From NCBI RefSeq assembly GCF_009604375.1, contig NZ_WEGH01000002.1:582073-646072 (forward strand): a DNA stretch of 64,000 nucleotides. Direction: 5' to 3'. The number at the start of each line of letters is the position of its first letter. Within the stretch, counting starts at the first letter, position 1. The stretch comes from Actinomadura macrotermitis. Lineage in GTDB: Bacteria > Actinomycetota > Actinomycetes > Streptosporangiales > Streptosporangiaceae. Shown here piece by piece: positions 26,199 to 35,277 of this stretch. Position numbers and translations under genes: made by a program. The notes below the pieces were generated by a model. The model was not told where the DNA came from and did not search any database. It was given only the letters and a program-made list of their open reading frames with translations.

Positions 26199-26761
26199 GA
26201 CAGCTCCTCTCTGATGGTCGTGACCTGTGCGCGGGCCCGTCCCGGCGGCCGTGCCGGGTCCGGGCGCGGCGCGTCGTCCAGGGCGCGCTGCAGGCGGCGG
26301 CGCGCCCGGTGCAGCCGGACGCGCAGCGTCGCGGGCGAGCAGCCGACGACGCGGGCGGCGTCGCGCGGCCCGAGCCCCTGCCAGGCGACCAGGATCAAGA
26401 TCTCCCGGTCGGCCTCCGGCAGCCCCGCCAGCGCGCGCAGCACCGCGTGCCGCTCGGCGACCTGCTCGGCGACGTCGCCGTCCGCCGCCGGGATCCAGTG
26501 CCGCAGCTCTGCCTGGAAGGACTCGCGCCGGACCTCGCTGCGGTACCGGTCGCGCAGGACGTTGCGGGCGACGCCGAGCAGCCACGGCAGCGGCGGCTCG
26601 GGCACCGCGTCCAGCCGCCGCCACGCGACCATGAAGGTCTCGCTCACCACCTCGTCGGCGAGCTGCCGGCCGCCGCGCGCGGCCGCGTAGGACCACACGC
26701 TCTGCCGGCACTCGTCGTAGATGGTGGTGAAGCGTCTTTCGTCGGGGGCCTGGTCTGCCAC
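26195..26761 (-). CDS. RNA polymerase sigma factor, ECF-like, pair 1
   Basis: This 188-residue sigma-70-family factor has region 2 (SVWSYAAARG...VVSETFMVAWRRLDAVPEPP, with the PWLLGVARNVLRD boundary) and region 4 (PEADREILILVAWQGL and a helix-turn-helix SPATLRVRLHRARRRL). Region 3 is absent, as in ECF factors. GTG follows GGAGGAG at six bases. It is co-translated with the CU044_5270-type membrane protein, which suggests membrane-signal control. The regulon is unknown. Confidence 0.92.
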   Translation of the reverse strand: MADQAPDERRFTTIYDECRQSVWSYAAARGGRQLADEVVSETFMVAWRRLDAVPEPPLPWLLGVARNVLRDRYRSEVRRESFQAELRHWIPAADGDVAEQVAERHAVLRALAGLPEADREILILVAWQGLGPRDAARVVGCSPATLRVRLHRARRRLQRALDDAPRPDPARPPGRARAQVTTIREELS

Positions 26762-26938
26762 CGTGTGCTCCTCCGTCCCCGCTGGTGTGTTCCGTCACCA
26801 GGAAGTGGCGCGGCCGGGCGCATCGTTACCGGGGCCGGAAAAACCCGCCGGCACCCGTCCATCAGCTTCCCTGAACTAATCTTTGCTCTATGACAAGTTG
26901 CTGGAGCCCGTTCGCCCGGTGGCGGCGACCATGAGAGC

Positions 26939-28150
26939 GTGTCGGGTATGACCGCGACTCAAAGCCGCGGCCGCGAAGGGCTCCTGGAGGCCGGGGACTG
27001 CCTGCGCCTCCTCCTCGTCGAGGACGATCCGGGGGACGCGTTCCTCTTCGAGGAGTTGCTCACCGAGTCCGAACCCGACGTCGAGATCGCGGTCGCGCGC
27101 ACCCTGGCCGAGGCGCTCGGCGCGCTGACCCCCGCCGTCCAGTGCGTCATCGTCGACCTTTCGCTGCCCGACGCGCACGGCCTGGCCGCGCTGCGCCAGG
27201 TGATCGCGCACGCCCCCGACACCGCGGTGCTGGTGCTGACCGGCCTGAACGACGCGCACGTCGGCGTCGCGTCGGTCGCCGCCGGCGCCCAGGACTACCT
27301 GGTCAAGCAGGACGTCGACGGCGCGCTGCTCACCCGCGCCATCCGCTACGCCATCGAGCGCAAACGCGCCGACGAGTCGGAGAAGCAGCTGGTCGAGGCC
27401 CGCGCGGTGAGCCGGGAGAACGCCCGGATGGAACGCGGCCTGCTGCCCGTCCCGATCCTGCGCGACCCCTCCCTCGGCCATCTCGCCCGCTACCGGCCGG
27501 GCCGGGCGCGCGCGCTGCTCGGCGGCGACTTCTACGACACGGTGCAGACCGATGACGGCGTCGTGCACGGCGTCATCGGCGACGTCAGCGGGCACGGCGC
27601 CGACGAGGCGTCGCTCGGCGTGCGGCTGCGCATGGCGTGGCGGACGCTGGTGCTGGCCGGGCGCACCGGCGGCCGGCTGCTGGAGACGCTCGACACCGTG
27701 CTGCACCACGAACGCTGGAGCGAAGAGATCTTCACCACCCTGTGCATGTTCGAACTGCCACCGGACCGCCGCAGCGCGCGCGTCTGGCGGGCCGGGCACC
27801 CCCGGCCGCTGCTGTTCGACCGCGACGGCGTCACCGCCATCCCCGACGACGCGTGCGGGCCCGCGCTCGGCCTGCTGCCGGGCCTGGAGTGGCCCGCCAC
27901 CGACCTGGAGCTCGGCGACGACTGGGCGCTGATGCTCTACACCGACGGCCTCATCGAGGGGCAGATCGGCGAGGGCAACGAGCGGCTGGACCTGTCGGGC
28001 CTGCTGGTGCTGGCCAAGGAGGCCTGGCAGCGCGGCGAGCACGGCGCCCCGCTGGTCGACGGGCTCATGGCCGAGGCCGAGCGGCTGAACGGCGACGTGC
28101 TCTCCGACGACCTCGCCGTCCTGCTGCTGAGCCGAGGAGACCTGCGATGA
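26939..28150 (+). CDS. Receiver-SpoIIE (PP2C) fusion response regulator
   Basis: This protein of about 403 residues has an N-terminal receiver domain ([15 protein letters not shown], phospho-acceptor Asp in VIVDLSLPDAHG, Lys in YLVKQDV) and a helical linker. The C-terminal PP2C-type phosphatase domain has its metal-binding acids intact: GGDFYD, IGDVSGHG, LYTDGLIE and SDDLAVLLL. Such proteins dephosphorylate STAS anti-sigma antagonists when the receiver is phosphorylated. The next two genes encode a kinase and a second receiver, overlapping by four and eight bases, so this is a phosphorelay operon. GTG at 26939 or ATG at 26948 may be used; neither has a clear ribosome site. Confidence 0.92.
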   Translation: MSGMTATQSRGREGLLEAGDCLRLLLVEDDPGDAFLFEELLTESEPDVEIAVARTLAEALGALTPAVQCVIVDLSLPDAHGLAALRQVIAHAPDTAVLVLTGLNDAHVGVASVAAGAQDYLVKQDVDGALLTRAIRYAIERKRADESEKQLVEARAVSRENARMERGLLPVPILRDPSLGHLARYRPGRARALLGGDFYDTVQTDDGVVHGVIGDVSGHGADEASLGVRLRMAWRTLVLAGRTGGRLLETLDTVLHHERWSEEIFTTLCMFELPPDRRSARVWRAGHPRPLLFDRDGVTAIPDDACGPALGLLPGLEWPATDLELGDDWALMLYTDGLIEGQIGEGNERLDLSGLLVLAKEAWQRGEHGAPLVDGLMAEAERLNGDVLSDDLAVLLLSRGDLR

Positions 28151-29799
28151 GCATCGACCAGCACGAGACCACCGGCGCGCCCGAGCAGGACGCGCCGGGC
28201 CCCCTCACCGCTCCCCCCGTGGTGCTGCGCGCGGACGAGGTGCCGCCCGCCCGCGGCATGGCCCGGGTGCGGCTGCGCACGCTCTACCGGATCGGCGGCC
28301 TGCTGCTCGGACTGCTGGTCCTGATCAGCGCCCTGCAGGCCGGCGTCGCGCTGCACGGCAGCGACGCCGCCCGGCGGGAGCTGATCGAGCACGTCGACCC
28401 GGCGGCGCTCGGGCAGTACCAGCTGAGCACCGCCGTCGGCCGCCAGGACAGCGCGGTCCGCGGCTACGCCACCTCCGGCGGGGGCGGGCTGCTGGACGAC
28501 TACCGGCGGGCGATCGCCGACGAGGCCGCCGCCGAGGCGACGATGCGGCGGCGGCTGGCCGGTGTGCACGGCGCCGGCCCGACCCTGCAGCGCCTGGAGG
28601 AGGTGCGCCGCGCCAGCGCCGCCTGGCGGGCCGGGTTCGCCGACCCGATCGCCTCAGGGGCGGCCGACAAGGGCGTCTCGAACTCCGCCGAGACCAACGC
28701 GCACGACCTGTTCGTCAAGTTCCGCGCCGCCGTCGCCGCGCTGCAGGCCGAACTGACCGCCCTGCACGGCAAGGTCGCCGGGCACCTGAAGGAGCGCGCG
28801 ACCATCACCACCTGGTCGGTCGGCATCGCGCTCGCCACGGTGCTGCTGGCCGCGCTGCTGCTCGCGCTGCTGATCAGCCGGACCGTGCTGCGGCCGGTGT
28901 CGTCGCTGACCGCCAACGTCCGCGCCGTGTCGCAGGGCGACTTCACGCACCCGCTGGACATCAGCGGCCCCGAGGAGATCGCCGAACTGGCCGTCATCAT
29001 CGACGCGATGCGGCACCGCATCCTGGACGAGTGGCGCGTGTCCTCCGAAGCGCGCGCGCTGCTGGACGAGCAGACCGCCGAGCTGCGCCGCTCCAACGCC
29101 GAACTGGAGCAGTTCGCCTACGTCGCCAGCCACGACCTGCAAGAGCCGCTGCGCAAGGTCGCCTCGTTCTGCCAGATGATCGAGCGCCGCTACGGCGACC
29201 AGCTCGATGAGCGGGGCCGCCAGTACATCCAGTTCGCGGTGGACGGCGCCAAGCGCATGCAGTCGCTCATCAACGACCTGCTCAGCTTCTCCCGCGTCGG
29301 CCGGATGACCAGCCCCGAGCCCGCCGTCGACCTCGGCGCCGTCGCCGAGCGGGCGGTGGACAACCTGTCGGCGCTGCGCGAGGAGACCGGCGCCGAGGTG
29401 ACCGTCGGGGACCTGCCGACGCTGCCGGGCGACCGCACCCAGCTCGGCCAGCTCTTCCAGAACCTGGTCGGCAACGCGATCAAGTTCCGCCGCCCGGGCG
29501 TGCCGCCCGAGGTGCGCGTCACCGCCGAGCTCCGCGACGACGGGATGTGGGAGTTCGCCTGCGCCGACAACGGCATCGGCATCGAGCCGCGCTACGCCGA
29601 CCGGATCTTCCTGATCTTCCAGCGGCTGCACCCGCGCGAGGAGTACACCGGGACCGGGATCGGGCTGGCGCTCTGCAAGAAGATCGTGGAGTATCACGGC
29701 GGCGAGATCTGGCTGGGCGAGGGGGACCCGGACCGGCCGGGCACGACCATCCGATGGACCATGCCCGCGGGGGCGAAGGAGACGAACGACGATGAGTGA
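28147..29799 (+). CDS. CHASE3-like/HAMP sensor histidine kinase
   Basis: This 550-residue membrane kinase has two membrane helices (about residues 48-70 and 220-245) flanking a helical extracytosolic domain with CHASE3-like features. HAMP (about 245-300), HisKA with [20 protein letters not shown] and HATPase_c with [15 protein letters not shown] and [18 protein letters not shown] follow. The [11 protein letters not shown] form of the H-box is typical of bacteriophytochrome-like kinases that pair with Rcp1-type receivers, and the next gene is one. ATG overlaps the upstream stop (ATGA). Confidence 0.94.
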   Translation: MSIDQHETTGAPEQDAPGPLTAPPVVLRADEVPPARGMARVRLRTLYRIGGLLLGLLVLISALQAGVALHGSDAARRELIEHVDPAALGQYQLSTAVGRQDSAVRGYATSGGGGLLDDYRRAIADEAAAEATMRRRLAGVHGAGPTLQRLEEVRRASAAWRAGFADPIASGAADKGVSNSAETNAHDLFVKFRAAVAALQAELTALHGKVAGHLKERATITTWSVGIALATVLLAALLLALLISRTVLRPVSSLTANVRAVSQGDFTHPLDISGPEEIAELAVIIDAMRHRILDEWRVSSEARALLDEQTAELRRSNAELEQFAYVASHDLQEPLRKVASFCQMIERRYGDQLDERGRQYIQFAVDGAKRMQSLINDLLSFSRVGRMTSPEPAVDLGAVAERAVDNLSALREETGAEVTVGDLPTLPGDRTQLGQLFQNLVGNAIKFRRPGVPPEVRVTAELRDDGMWEFACADNGIGIEPRYADRIFLIFQRLHPREEYTGTGIGLALCKKIVEYHGGEIWLGEGDPDRPGTTIRWTMPAGAKETNDDE

Positions 29800-30238
29800 C
29801 CCACTGCAGTCCGGCCGCCCGATCGAGGTCCTGCTGGTCGAGGACGACCCCGGCGACGTGCTGCTCACCACCGAGGCGTTCGAGCACAACAAGGTCAAGA
29901 ACAACCTGCACGTGGTCAACGACGGCGAGCAGGCGATCGCGTTCCTGCGGCACGAGGAGCCCTACGCCGGCTCGCCGCGGCCGGACCTGATCCTGCTCGA
30001 CCTCAACCTGCCCCGCAAGGACGGCCGGGAGGTGCTGGAGGAGGTCAAGGCCGACGCCGGGCTGCGCAGCATCCCGGTCGTGGTGCTGACCACCTCCGAG
30101 GCCGACGAGGACATACTGCGCAGCTACCACCTGCACGCCAACGCCTACGTGACCAAGCCGGTCGACTTCGACCAGTTCATCAGGGTGGTCCGGCAGATCG
30201 ACGACTTCTTCGTCACGGTCGTCAAGCTGCCCCGCTGA
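29792..30238 (+). CDS. Single-domain response regulator (Rcp1-like)
   Basis: This 148-residue stand-alone receiver has [10 protein letters not shown] as its acidic pocket, Asp in [16 protein letters not shown], Thr in [10 protein letters not shown], and Lys in [11 protein letters not shown]. It lacks an output domain. It resembles the Rcp1 receivers that accept phosphate from phytochrome-type kinases. It overlaps the kinase gene by eight bases. A relay to the receiver-phosphatase encoded upstream is plausible but not shown. Confidence 0.94.
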   Translation: MSDPLQSGRPIEVLLVEDDPGDVLLTTEAFEHNKVKNNLHVVNDGEQAIAFLRHEEPYAGSPRPDLILLDLNLPRKDGREVLEEVKADAGLRSIPVVVLTTSEADEDILRSYHLHANAYVTKPVDFDQFIRVVRQIDDFFVTVVKLPR

Positions 30239-30263
30239 TCCCCGGGCCTCCCGGCGGGGCCCC

Positions 30264-31424
30264 TCAGCCGGCGGACGTCTTGCCCGTCCAGTCCAGGCAG
30301 ACGACCACCGCGTCGTCGGCCGGCTCGGCGCCGCCGTGGTACTCCAGGAAGTGCCGGATGAACGTGCGCACCGCCTCGGGCGGGTTCTGCAGCCGGGTCT
30401 CGCGGATCGCCTGCATCAGCGCCACCGTCCCGTACAGCTCGCCGGAGTCCGACGCGGCGGCGTGCACGCCGTCGCTGACGATGATCAGCCGGTCGCCGGG
30501 CTCCACCGCGAACTCCTCGGCGCTGTAGTGCGAGTCGCCGAACATGCCGAGCGGCAGCTGCGCGTCGAAGTCCAGCGCCTCGGTGGTGTTGCCGCGCAGC
30601 CGGAAGGCCTTCGGCGACCCGGCGTCCACGACCCGCGCCCGGCCGGTGACCAGGTCGAAGTCGAGCAGCAGCGTGGACAGGTACCGGTCGCCGCGGTGGT
30701 GGGCGTACAGCGTCTGGTCGGCCAGCGCGGCCTGCTCGGCCAGGCCCGCGCCCGAGCGGCGGGCGTTGCGCAGCGCGCTGATCGCCAGGTGGGTGAGCGC
30801 GGCGGCCGCGGTGCCCGACCCCATCCCGTTGGTGATCGTCAGCGTGAGGTGGCGCTCGGACACCGACCAGTCGAAGTTGTCGCCCCACACCGCGTAGGCC
30901 GGCTCCAGGTGCCCGGCCAGGTGGAACTCGCCGGTGCTGCAGGCCCGGCCGGGCAGCAGCTCCCACTGCATCTCGGCGGCCAGCGTCAGCCGGGACCGCC
31001 GCCGGATCCGGCGGTACAGGTCGGTGTGGGCGTCGGCGAGCTTCAGCGCGCGCGCCAGCACCGTCGCGATCAGCGCGAGCCGGGTCCGCGGCTCCCCGGC
31101 GGCGTCCCCGGGCAGCGTGACCGACAGCACCCCGAGCCGGTCGCCGTGCACGCTCAGCGGCAGGTGCAGCGTGTGCTCGTCCTCGGGGTCGGCGATGATC
31201 TGCTGCGCGGCGAACGCGTGGCCGGGCGCGGTGTTGTCGACGGCGACGTCGGGCTCGTCCTCCCGGACCGGGATCAGCCGCGACTGCCGGTAGTCGGCGA
31301 GCAGGATCCGCACCGCGGTCGCACCGGTGCACGCCTTGACGGCGTTGACGGCGACGTCCGGCAGCTCGTGCGGCTGCGCGCTCCAGATGGCATGCTCAAG
31401 GTCATGCGCTCCCGTGTCCTGCAT
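30264..31424 (-). CDS. GAF-SpoIIE-like (PP2C-type) protein with altered motif
   Basis: This 386-residue protein has an N-terminal GAF-like domain (residues 1-140) and a C-terminal PP2C-fold domain (VWGDNFDWSVSERHLTLTIT, IIVSDGVHAAASDSGE, PADDAVVVCLDW). The motif that normally reads GDVSGHG is TNGMGSG here, so an expected metal-binding Asp is replaced by Asn. It may be a weak phosphatase or a binding pseudo-enzyme. It is divergent from the MarR gene and convergent with the receiver operon (25-base gap), which keeps it within the signalling block. Confidence 0.85.
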   Translation of the reverse strand: MQDTGAHDLEHAIWSAQPHELPDVAVNAVKACTGATAVRILLADYRQSRLIPVREDEPDVAVDNTAPGHAFAAQQIIADPEDEHTLHLPLSVHGDRLGVLSVTLPGDAAGEPRTRLALIATVLARALKLADAHTDLYRRIRRRSRLTLAAEMQWELLPGRACSTGEFHLAGHLEPAYAVWGDNFDWSVSERHLTLTITNGMGSGTAAAALTHLAISALRNARRSGAGLAEQAALADQTLYAHHRGDRYLSTLLLDFDLVTGRARVVDAGSPKAFRLRGNTTEALDFDAQLPLGMFGDSHYSAEEFAVEPGDRLIIVSDGVHAAASDSGELYGTVALMQAIRETRLQNPPEAVRTFIRHFLEYHGGAEPADDAVVVCLDWTGKTSAG

Positions 31425-31485
31425 GATTCCTCGTCATAGTGGTAGTGCCGCCCGGGACCGCCCCGGCCGAGCCGGGGTGGGTGAG

Positions 31486-32001
31486 ATGCCAGGGCCGACG
31501 CAGTATGTAACAGTGGGGGGCATGGTCGCTATGCCGGGTGAGGACGCCGCGGAACAGGCGGCCGCCCTCGATCGGGCCGCGAACAGCCTGATGAACGTGT
31601 GGTCGCGGGCGCACAACGCGCCCGACGTGCCGGTTCCGGCCACCCAGCTGCGGGCCCTGCTCGTGCTGGAACGCGGCCCCGTCAACGTCAGCGCGCTCGC
31701 CGCCGAGCTCGGCGCCCTGGTGTCGTCGGCGAGCCGGCTCTGCGACCGGCTGGAGGCGGCCGGGCTGCTGCTCCGCGACAGCGGCGGCGGCGACCGGCGC
31801 GAGGTGACCGTCCGGCTCACCGCCGAGGGGCGCGGGCTGCTGGAGCGGATCCGGCTGCGGCGGCGCGAGGAGCTGTCGCGGGTGCTGGCGGCCATGTCGG
31901 CCCCGGCCCTGCAGGCGCTGCTGTGGGGGCTGGCGCAGTTCCAGGAGGCCGCGTCGGCCAAGCCCGTGGAACCGGACGACTCGTTCTCGCTGCCCGCCTG
32001 A
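31486..32001 (+). CDS. MarR-family transcriptional regulator
   Basis: The winged-helix protein has LRALLVLERGPVNVSALAAE and SSASRLCDRLEAAGLL as the recognition region, and RREVTVRLTAEGRGLLERI as the wing, all typical of MarR. The first ATG at 31486 gives 171 residues and follows GGGTGG at five bases; in-frame ATGs at 31522 and 31531 would also keep the whole domain. It faces the GAF-SpoIIE-like gene across a short divergent gap and may regulate it. Confidence 0.88.
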   Translation: MPGPTQYVTVGGMVAMPGEDAAEQAAALDRAANSLMNVWSRAHNAPDVPVPATQLRALLVLERGPVNVSALAAELGALVSSASRLCDRLEAAGLLLRDSGGGDRREVTVRLTAEGRGLLERIRLRRREELSRVLAAMSAPALQALLWGLAQFQEAASAKPVEPDDSFSLPA

Positions 32002-32300
32002 TCCCGCCCGCGGCCGGTCGCTCGGCCCCATCACCGGCTCCTGTCCGCGCGGTCGTGCGCTGAGCGGAGAATACAGCGGCGGCGGCGCACTCTGAACGCC
32101 CGAATCCATAACGAACGCGCAGCATTCCCTGGAAAACCGGCCGACGGTCCCCATGGAACGCTCCACGCGGCAGTAGTGGCCGACAATTCGGGAATTGCCC
32201 GACCTATCCGCTGATCATTTTCGTGCGGGCCGGGTAAATTCCCTTCCCGCTTTTCAGAGCCTTGAACATGCCTGAGCGGATACGGCTAGCATCCGGCGAG

Positions 32301-32372
32301 ATGGCGACCACGACCACCTTTCCCGAAGTCGCCAGGAAATGGACCCGACGCCTCCTGGAGGCCCTCGAATGA
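32301..32372 (+). CDS. Candidate 23-aa leader ORF coupled to the L,D-transpeptidase
   Basis: An ATG at 32301 opens 23 codons (MATTTTFPEVARKW onward) that end in TGA overlapping the next ATG (ATGA). A TAGCAT -10-like element at 32287-32292 ends eight bases before the ATG, which fits leaderless initiation, and TTGAAC lies 19 bases further up. Coupling would make transpeptidase translation depend on this leader. The rest of the 32002-32300 gap shows no gene. The peptide is too short to judge by homology. Confidence 0.4.
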   Translation: MATTTTFPEVARKWTRRLLEALE

Positions 32373-33163
32373 TCGAACGCCGTACCCTGCTCGGCGGCGC
32401 GCTGCTGCCGGCGGCCGCCGCGCTCCTGCTCGGCGGCTGCGGCGGCGGCGACCCCGCCGGCCGCGGCGCGGCCGGCGGGGCCCCGGCGGACAACGGCGGG
32501 GCGTTCCAGGCGACCGAGAGCACCACCTACACCCGGGTGCCCGCCGCCCCGGCCGACACCCGGACCGGCGGCGACACCAAGGGCATGGTGGTGCACCCGG
32601 ACACGCCGGTGCCGGTCCTGGACCGTCCCGGCGGCAAGCCGGTCGCCACGCTGCCCGCCCGCCAGCTCGGCGGGCCGACCTGGGTGCCGGTGGTGGAGAC
32701 CTCGGGCGACTGGCTGCGCGTGCTGCTGCCGAGCCGGCCGAACGGGTCGAGCGGCTGGATCTCCGGCCGCGGCCAGGGGCTGCGCACCGCGCGCTCCCCC
32801 TACGCCGTCCGGGTCGACCTGTCCGAACGGCGCCTCACCCTGCTGAAGTCCGGGCGCAAGACCGGCTCCTGGACGGTGGCGGTGGGCGCGCCGAAGACCC
32901 CGACGCCGAGCGGCCGCACGTTCGTGCTGGCGGTGCTGGAACCGGCCAAGCGCACCCCCAGCCCGCTGGTGCTGCCGCTCGGTGCGCACTCGGCGTCGCT
33001 GGACTCCTTCGGCGGCGGGCCGGGCACCGTGGCCTTCCACGCGTGGCCGGACCGCTCGGTCTTCGGCAAGGCCGTCACGCACGGCTGCGTGCGGGTCCCG
33101 GACAAGGCGCTGCGCGCGCTGTCGGCCGTCCCGCTCGGAACCCTCGTAAACATCACCGGCTGA
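32369..33163 (+). CDS. Lipoprotein L,D-transpeptidase (YkuD)
   Basis: This 264-residue lipoprotein has an N-terminal signal with an Arg pair and lipobox LLGGC (Cys24), an SH3-like segment (about 70-140: TPVPVLDRPGG, SGDWLRVLLPSR), and a C-terminal YkuD domain. The catalytic Cys is at about residue 240 in THGCVRVP. It would form 3-3 peptidoglycan cross-links or attach proteins outside the membrane. The ATG has CTGGAG eight bases upstream inside the end of the leader ORF. The next gene, a secreted protein, may be co-transcribed. Confidence 0.93.
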   Translation: MIERRTLLGGALLPAAAALLLGGCGGGDPAGRGAAGGAPADNGGAFQATESTTYTRVPAAPADTRTGGDTKGMVVHPDTPVPVLDRPGGKPVATLPARQLGGPTWVPVVETSGDWLRVLLPSRPNGSSGWISGRGQGLRTARSPYAVRVDLSERRLTLLKSGRKTGSWTVAVGAPKTPTPSGRTFVLAVLEPAKRTPSPLVLPLGAHSASLDSFGGGPGTVAFHAWPDRSVFGKAVTHGCVRVPDKALRALSAVPLGTLVNITG

Positions 33164-33204
33164 TCTCCACGTCGGCCGTCCTGAACGTGAATCGGAGACG
33201 ATCC

Positions 33205-33903
33205 ATGCGCCATATCAAGTTCGCCCAGACGGGCCTGCTCGCCGTCGCGCTCGGCCTGACCATGGCCGCGCCCGCCGCCGCCTCGCCCGCCGCGGGCTCG
33301 GACGCGGGCAGCGGCTCGGCGTTCGGTCTCGCCGGCGCCGGCCCGGTGCCGGTCGCGCCGCTGCCCGCGGTGTCGTCCGCCGGCGACGTGGTCAGCCGCA
33401 CCCTGCTGCGCGAGAACCGCACCCAGTACGTCAACGCCGGGGCGCTGGACGTCAAGGCCGCCCGGGAGCAGGCGCACTCTCATGTCGCCGACCTCACCGT
33501 CCCCCTCGCCGGGCTGCAGGCCGAGTCCGTCAGCGCGACCTGCCGGCAGGGGCAGGGCGCGGCGCACCTGACGCAGGCCGTCGTCGCGGGCAAGCGGCTG
33601 GACTCCTCCCCGCCGCCGAACACCACCATCCCGGTCAAGGTGGACGGCGTCGGCAACGCCGACCTGGTGCTGAACAAGCAGGAGCGGATGCGCGACGGGC
33701 GGCTGAACGTCACCGCCGTCGCGCTGGACCTGCCGGTCAACGGCAAGACCGAGTCGCTGCGCGTCGCGTCGGCGACCTGCGGGAAGCGGCGGCCGGCGCA
33801 CCACGCCAAGCCGCCCGCGCACCACGCCAAGCCGCCGGTGCGGCCGGCCGGCGAGGCGCCGAAGCCGACTCCGGTGAAGGGCGACCTGCCCGTCACGGGC
33901 TGA
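33205..33903 (+). CDS. Choice-of-anchor P-like secreted protein ending in LPVTG
   Basis: The 232-residue protein has a signal peptide (cut near AAPAAASP, about residue 27) and a domain with SRTLLRENRTQYVNAGALDV and SATCRQGQGAAHL, resembling 'choice-of-anchor P' proteins. A His/Pro linker with two copies of PPAHHAKP-like units follows, and the protein ends KGDLPVTG immediately before the stop. The sorting motif is thus present without the membrane helix and basic tail a sortase substrate needs. It lies 41 bases after the transpeptidase gene and is followed by a strong terminator. Confidence 0.82.
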   Translation: MRHIKFAQTGLLAVALGLTMAAPAAASPAAGSDAGSGSAFGLAGAGPVPVAPLPAVSSAGDVVSRTLLRENRTQYVNAGALDVKAAREQAHSHVADLTVPLAGLQAESVSATCRQGQGAAHLTQAVVAGKRLDSSPPPNTTIPVKVDGVGNADLVLNKQERMRDGRLNVTAVALDLPVNGKTESLRVASATCGKRRPAHHAKPPAHHAKPPVRPAGEAPKPTPVKGDLPVTG

Positions 33904-33910
33904 CCGCGGC

Positions 33911-33951
33911 GCAGGCCCGGGCCCCTCGACCGCGGAGGGGCCCGGGCCTGC
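33911..33951. terminator. Strong bidirectional terminator hairpin
   Basis: A 17-bp perfect stem (GCAGGCCCGGGCCCCTC with its complement) has the loop GACCGCG. It lies directly after the secreted-protein stop and before the convergent STAS gene. Confidence 0.9.
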
Positions 33952-33957
33952 GGCGTG

Positions 33958-34317
33958 TCACGGCTCCAGCACGCCCTCGCCGGCCGGCCGCACCGCGTCC
34001 TCCACCGTCTCGTGCAGAGGGAAGATCCTGGTCAGCTGGGTGACGTGGAAGACCTCGCGGACGCGCGGGGCGCCGCCGGCGATGGCCAGCGTCCCGTTCC
34101 CGGCGCGCAGCCGGTGGAAGATCCCGACGAAGACGCCGAGGCCGGTGGAGTCCAGGAAGGTCACCTGGTCCAGGTCGACCACCAGGCGGCGGGACCCGGC
34201 CCCGACCAGCTCGATGAGGAGCTCGCGCAGCCGCTGGCTCGAATGGACGTCGATGTCGCCCGTGAGCGCGACGATGGTGTGCTCGCCGTAACGGCGGTGG
34301 CCGGCGCTGAACTCCAC
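33958..34317 (-). CDS. STAS-domain anti-sigma factor antagonist
   Basis: This 119-residue single STAS domain has the phosphorylation site Ser57 in FLDSTGLGVF. In partner-switching systems the unphosphorylated form binds an RsbW-type kinase and frees the sigma factor; SpoIIE phosphatases reactivate it. An RsbW-like protein is encoded 108 bases upstream on the same strand, and SpoIIE phosphatases lie 3-7 kb away. No sigma-B-type gene is in the window. Confidence 0.93.
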   Translation of the reverse strand: MEFSAGHRRYGEHTIVALTGDIDVHSSQRLRELLIELVGAGSRRLVVDLDQVTFLDSTGLGVFVGIFHRLRAGNGTLAIAGGAPRVREVFHVTQLTRIFPLHETVEDAVRPAGEGVLEP

Positions 34318-34425
34318 GGTCTCTCCTGGCGGGTGATCGGCGTGAAACGTGGATATGTGCGCCGAGCCTAGCGAATCAGGCCGATCGATTGGCGCCGATC
34401 CGCCGACCCTTTCCGCTTTCCCGGA

Positions 34426-34830
34426 TCAGCCCGCCAGTGATTTCTCGAAATGCACGATCGCGCCGTTTTTGTGGGCTCGATCCTTGATGTGCAGTTCCTC
34501 CGTGAACGCTTGGATCAGCTGGAGGCCGCGGCCGTGCTCGGCGTTCAGCGGCGCCCCGGTGCCGTCCCAGGCCACCGGGTCGGTGTCCCGCCCGCCGTCG
34601 ATCACGTCGATGACGCAGCGCCGGTCGTCCACATGGGCGCGGACCTCGTACTCGCGGCTGGCCCGGGCGTGCTGGATCACGTTCGCGCACGCCTCGCCCA
34701 GCGCGAGCGCTATGTCGGCCCGGATGTCGAAGGTGACGCCGAGCCCCCGCAGCGAGGCGTCGAGCGTGTGCCTGGCGAGGGGCGCGCTGCCGGCGTCCCT
34801 CGGCAAGGTCATCTCGAGCACGACCTTCAT
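34426..34830 (-). CDS. RsbW-like anti-sigma factor/ATP-binding kinase
   Basis: This 134-residue HATPase_c protein has the N-box EACANVIQHA and GRGLQLIQAFTEEL. This is the family that phosphorylates STAS proteins and sequesters SigB-type factors. The ATG at 34830 was chosen for its start MKVVLEMTLPRDAGSA and the AGGGG site. It sits between the 75-aa gene and the STAS gene on one strand, so an operon is likely. The dimer and kinase functions are known from the family. Confidence 0.92.
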   Translation of the reverse strand: MKVVLEMTLPRDAGSAPLARHTLDASLRGLGVTFDIRADIALALGEACANVIQHARASREYEVRAHVDDRRCVIDVIDGGRDTDPVAWDGTGAPLNAEHGRGLQLIQAFTEELHIKDRAHKNGAIVHFEKSLAG

Positions 34831-34939
34831 GACCCCTCCGTATCCCTCGATAGAGGCAGACTGCCCGGAAGTGACCGAGGGAAACGCAAGGTGCGATGAA
34901 TGTGACGACCGCCCCAAGGAAAAGGTTATGCAACAGAAG

Positions 34940-35167
34940 CTAGTCGGCTATGGCGGCCATCGCCGCGGCGGCCTCGTCGGCGACCTGCGCCACGGGCGAA
35001 TGGGCCAGGCCGTGATCGAGCACGGTCCCCGCGGCGTCCAGGGCGGCCCGGGCCGTGACGAGGCAGGTCCGGGCACGTTCGACCTCGCCCAGCCCGATGC
35101 AGTCGAAGGCGACCCGCGCGTCGTGGATCGCCAGCTGCAACTGGCGGACGACTTCTTCCATGCCCAT
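34940..35167 (-). CDS. Small helical protein (75 aa) heading the STAS/RsbW cluster
   Basis: The ATG at 35167 follows GGGGGG at seven bases and encodes a 75-residue, acidic, all-helical protein (MGMEEVVRQLQLAIHDARVA ... VADEAAAAMAAIAD). It has a single Cys and no known motif. It lies about 110 bases upstream of the RsbW-like gene on the same strand. A role as a regulator or adaptor of the partner-switching proteins is only inferred from position. Confidence 0.65.
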   Translation of the reverse strand: MGMEEVVRQLQLAIHDARVAFDCIGLGEVERARTCLVTARAALDAAGTVLDHGLAHSPVAQVADEAAAAMAAIAD

Positions 35168-35277
35168 CTCTCTGCCCCCCGATGGCAATGACCTGTGCCG
35201 CGCTTTGTTCGCCCCGCCGTGCAAGGGCGCTCACTTCCCGGCAATCTTCCACTCCCATAGGGGCCGAACACCCTGCT

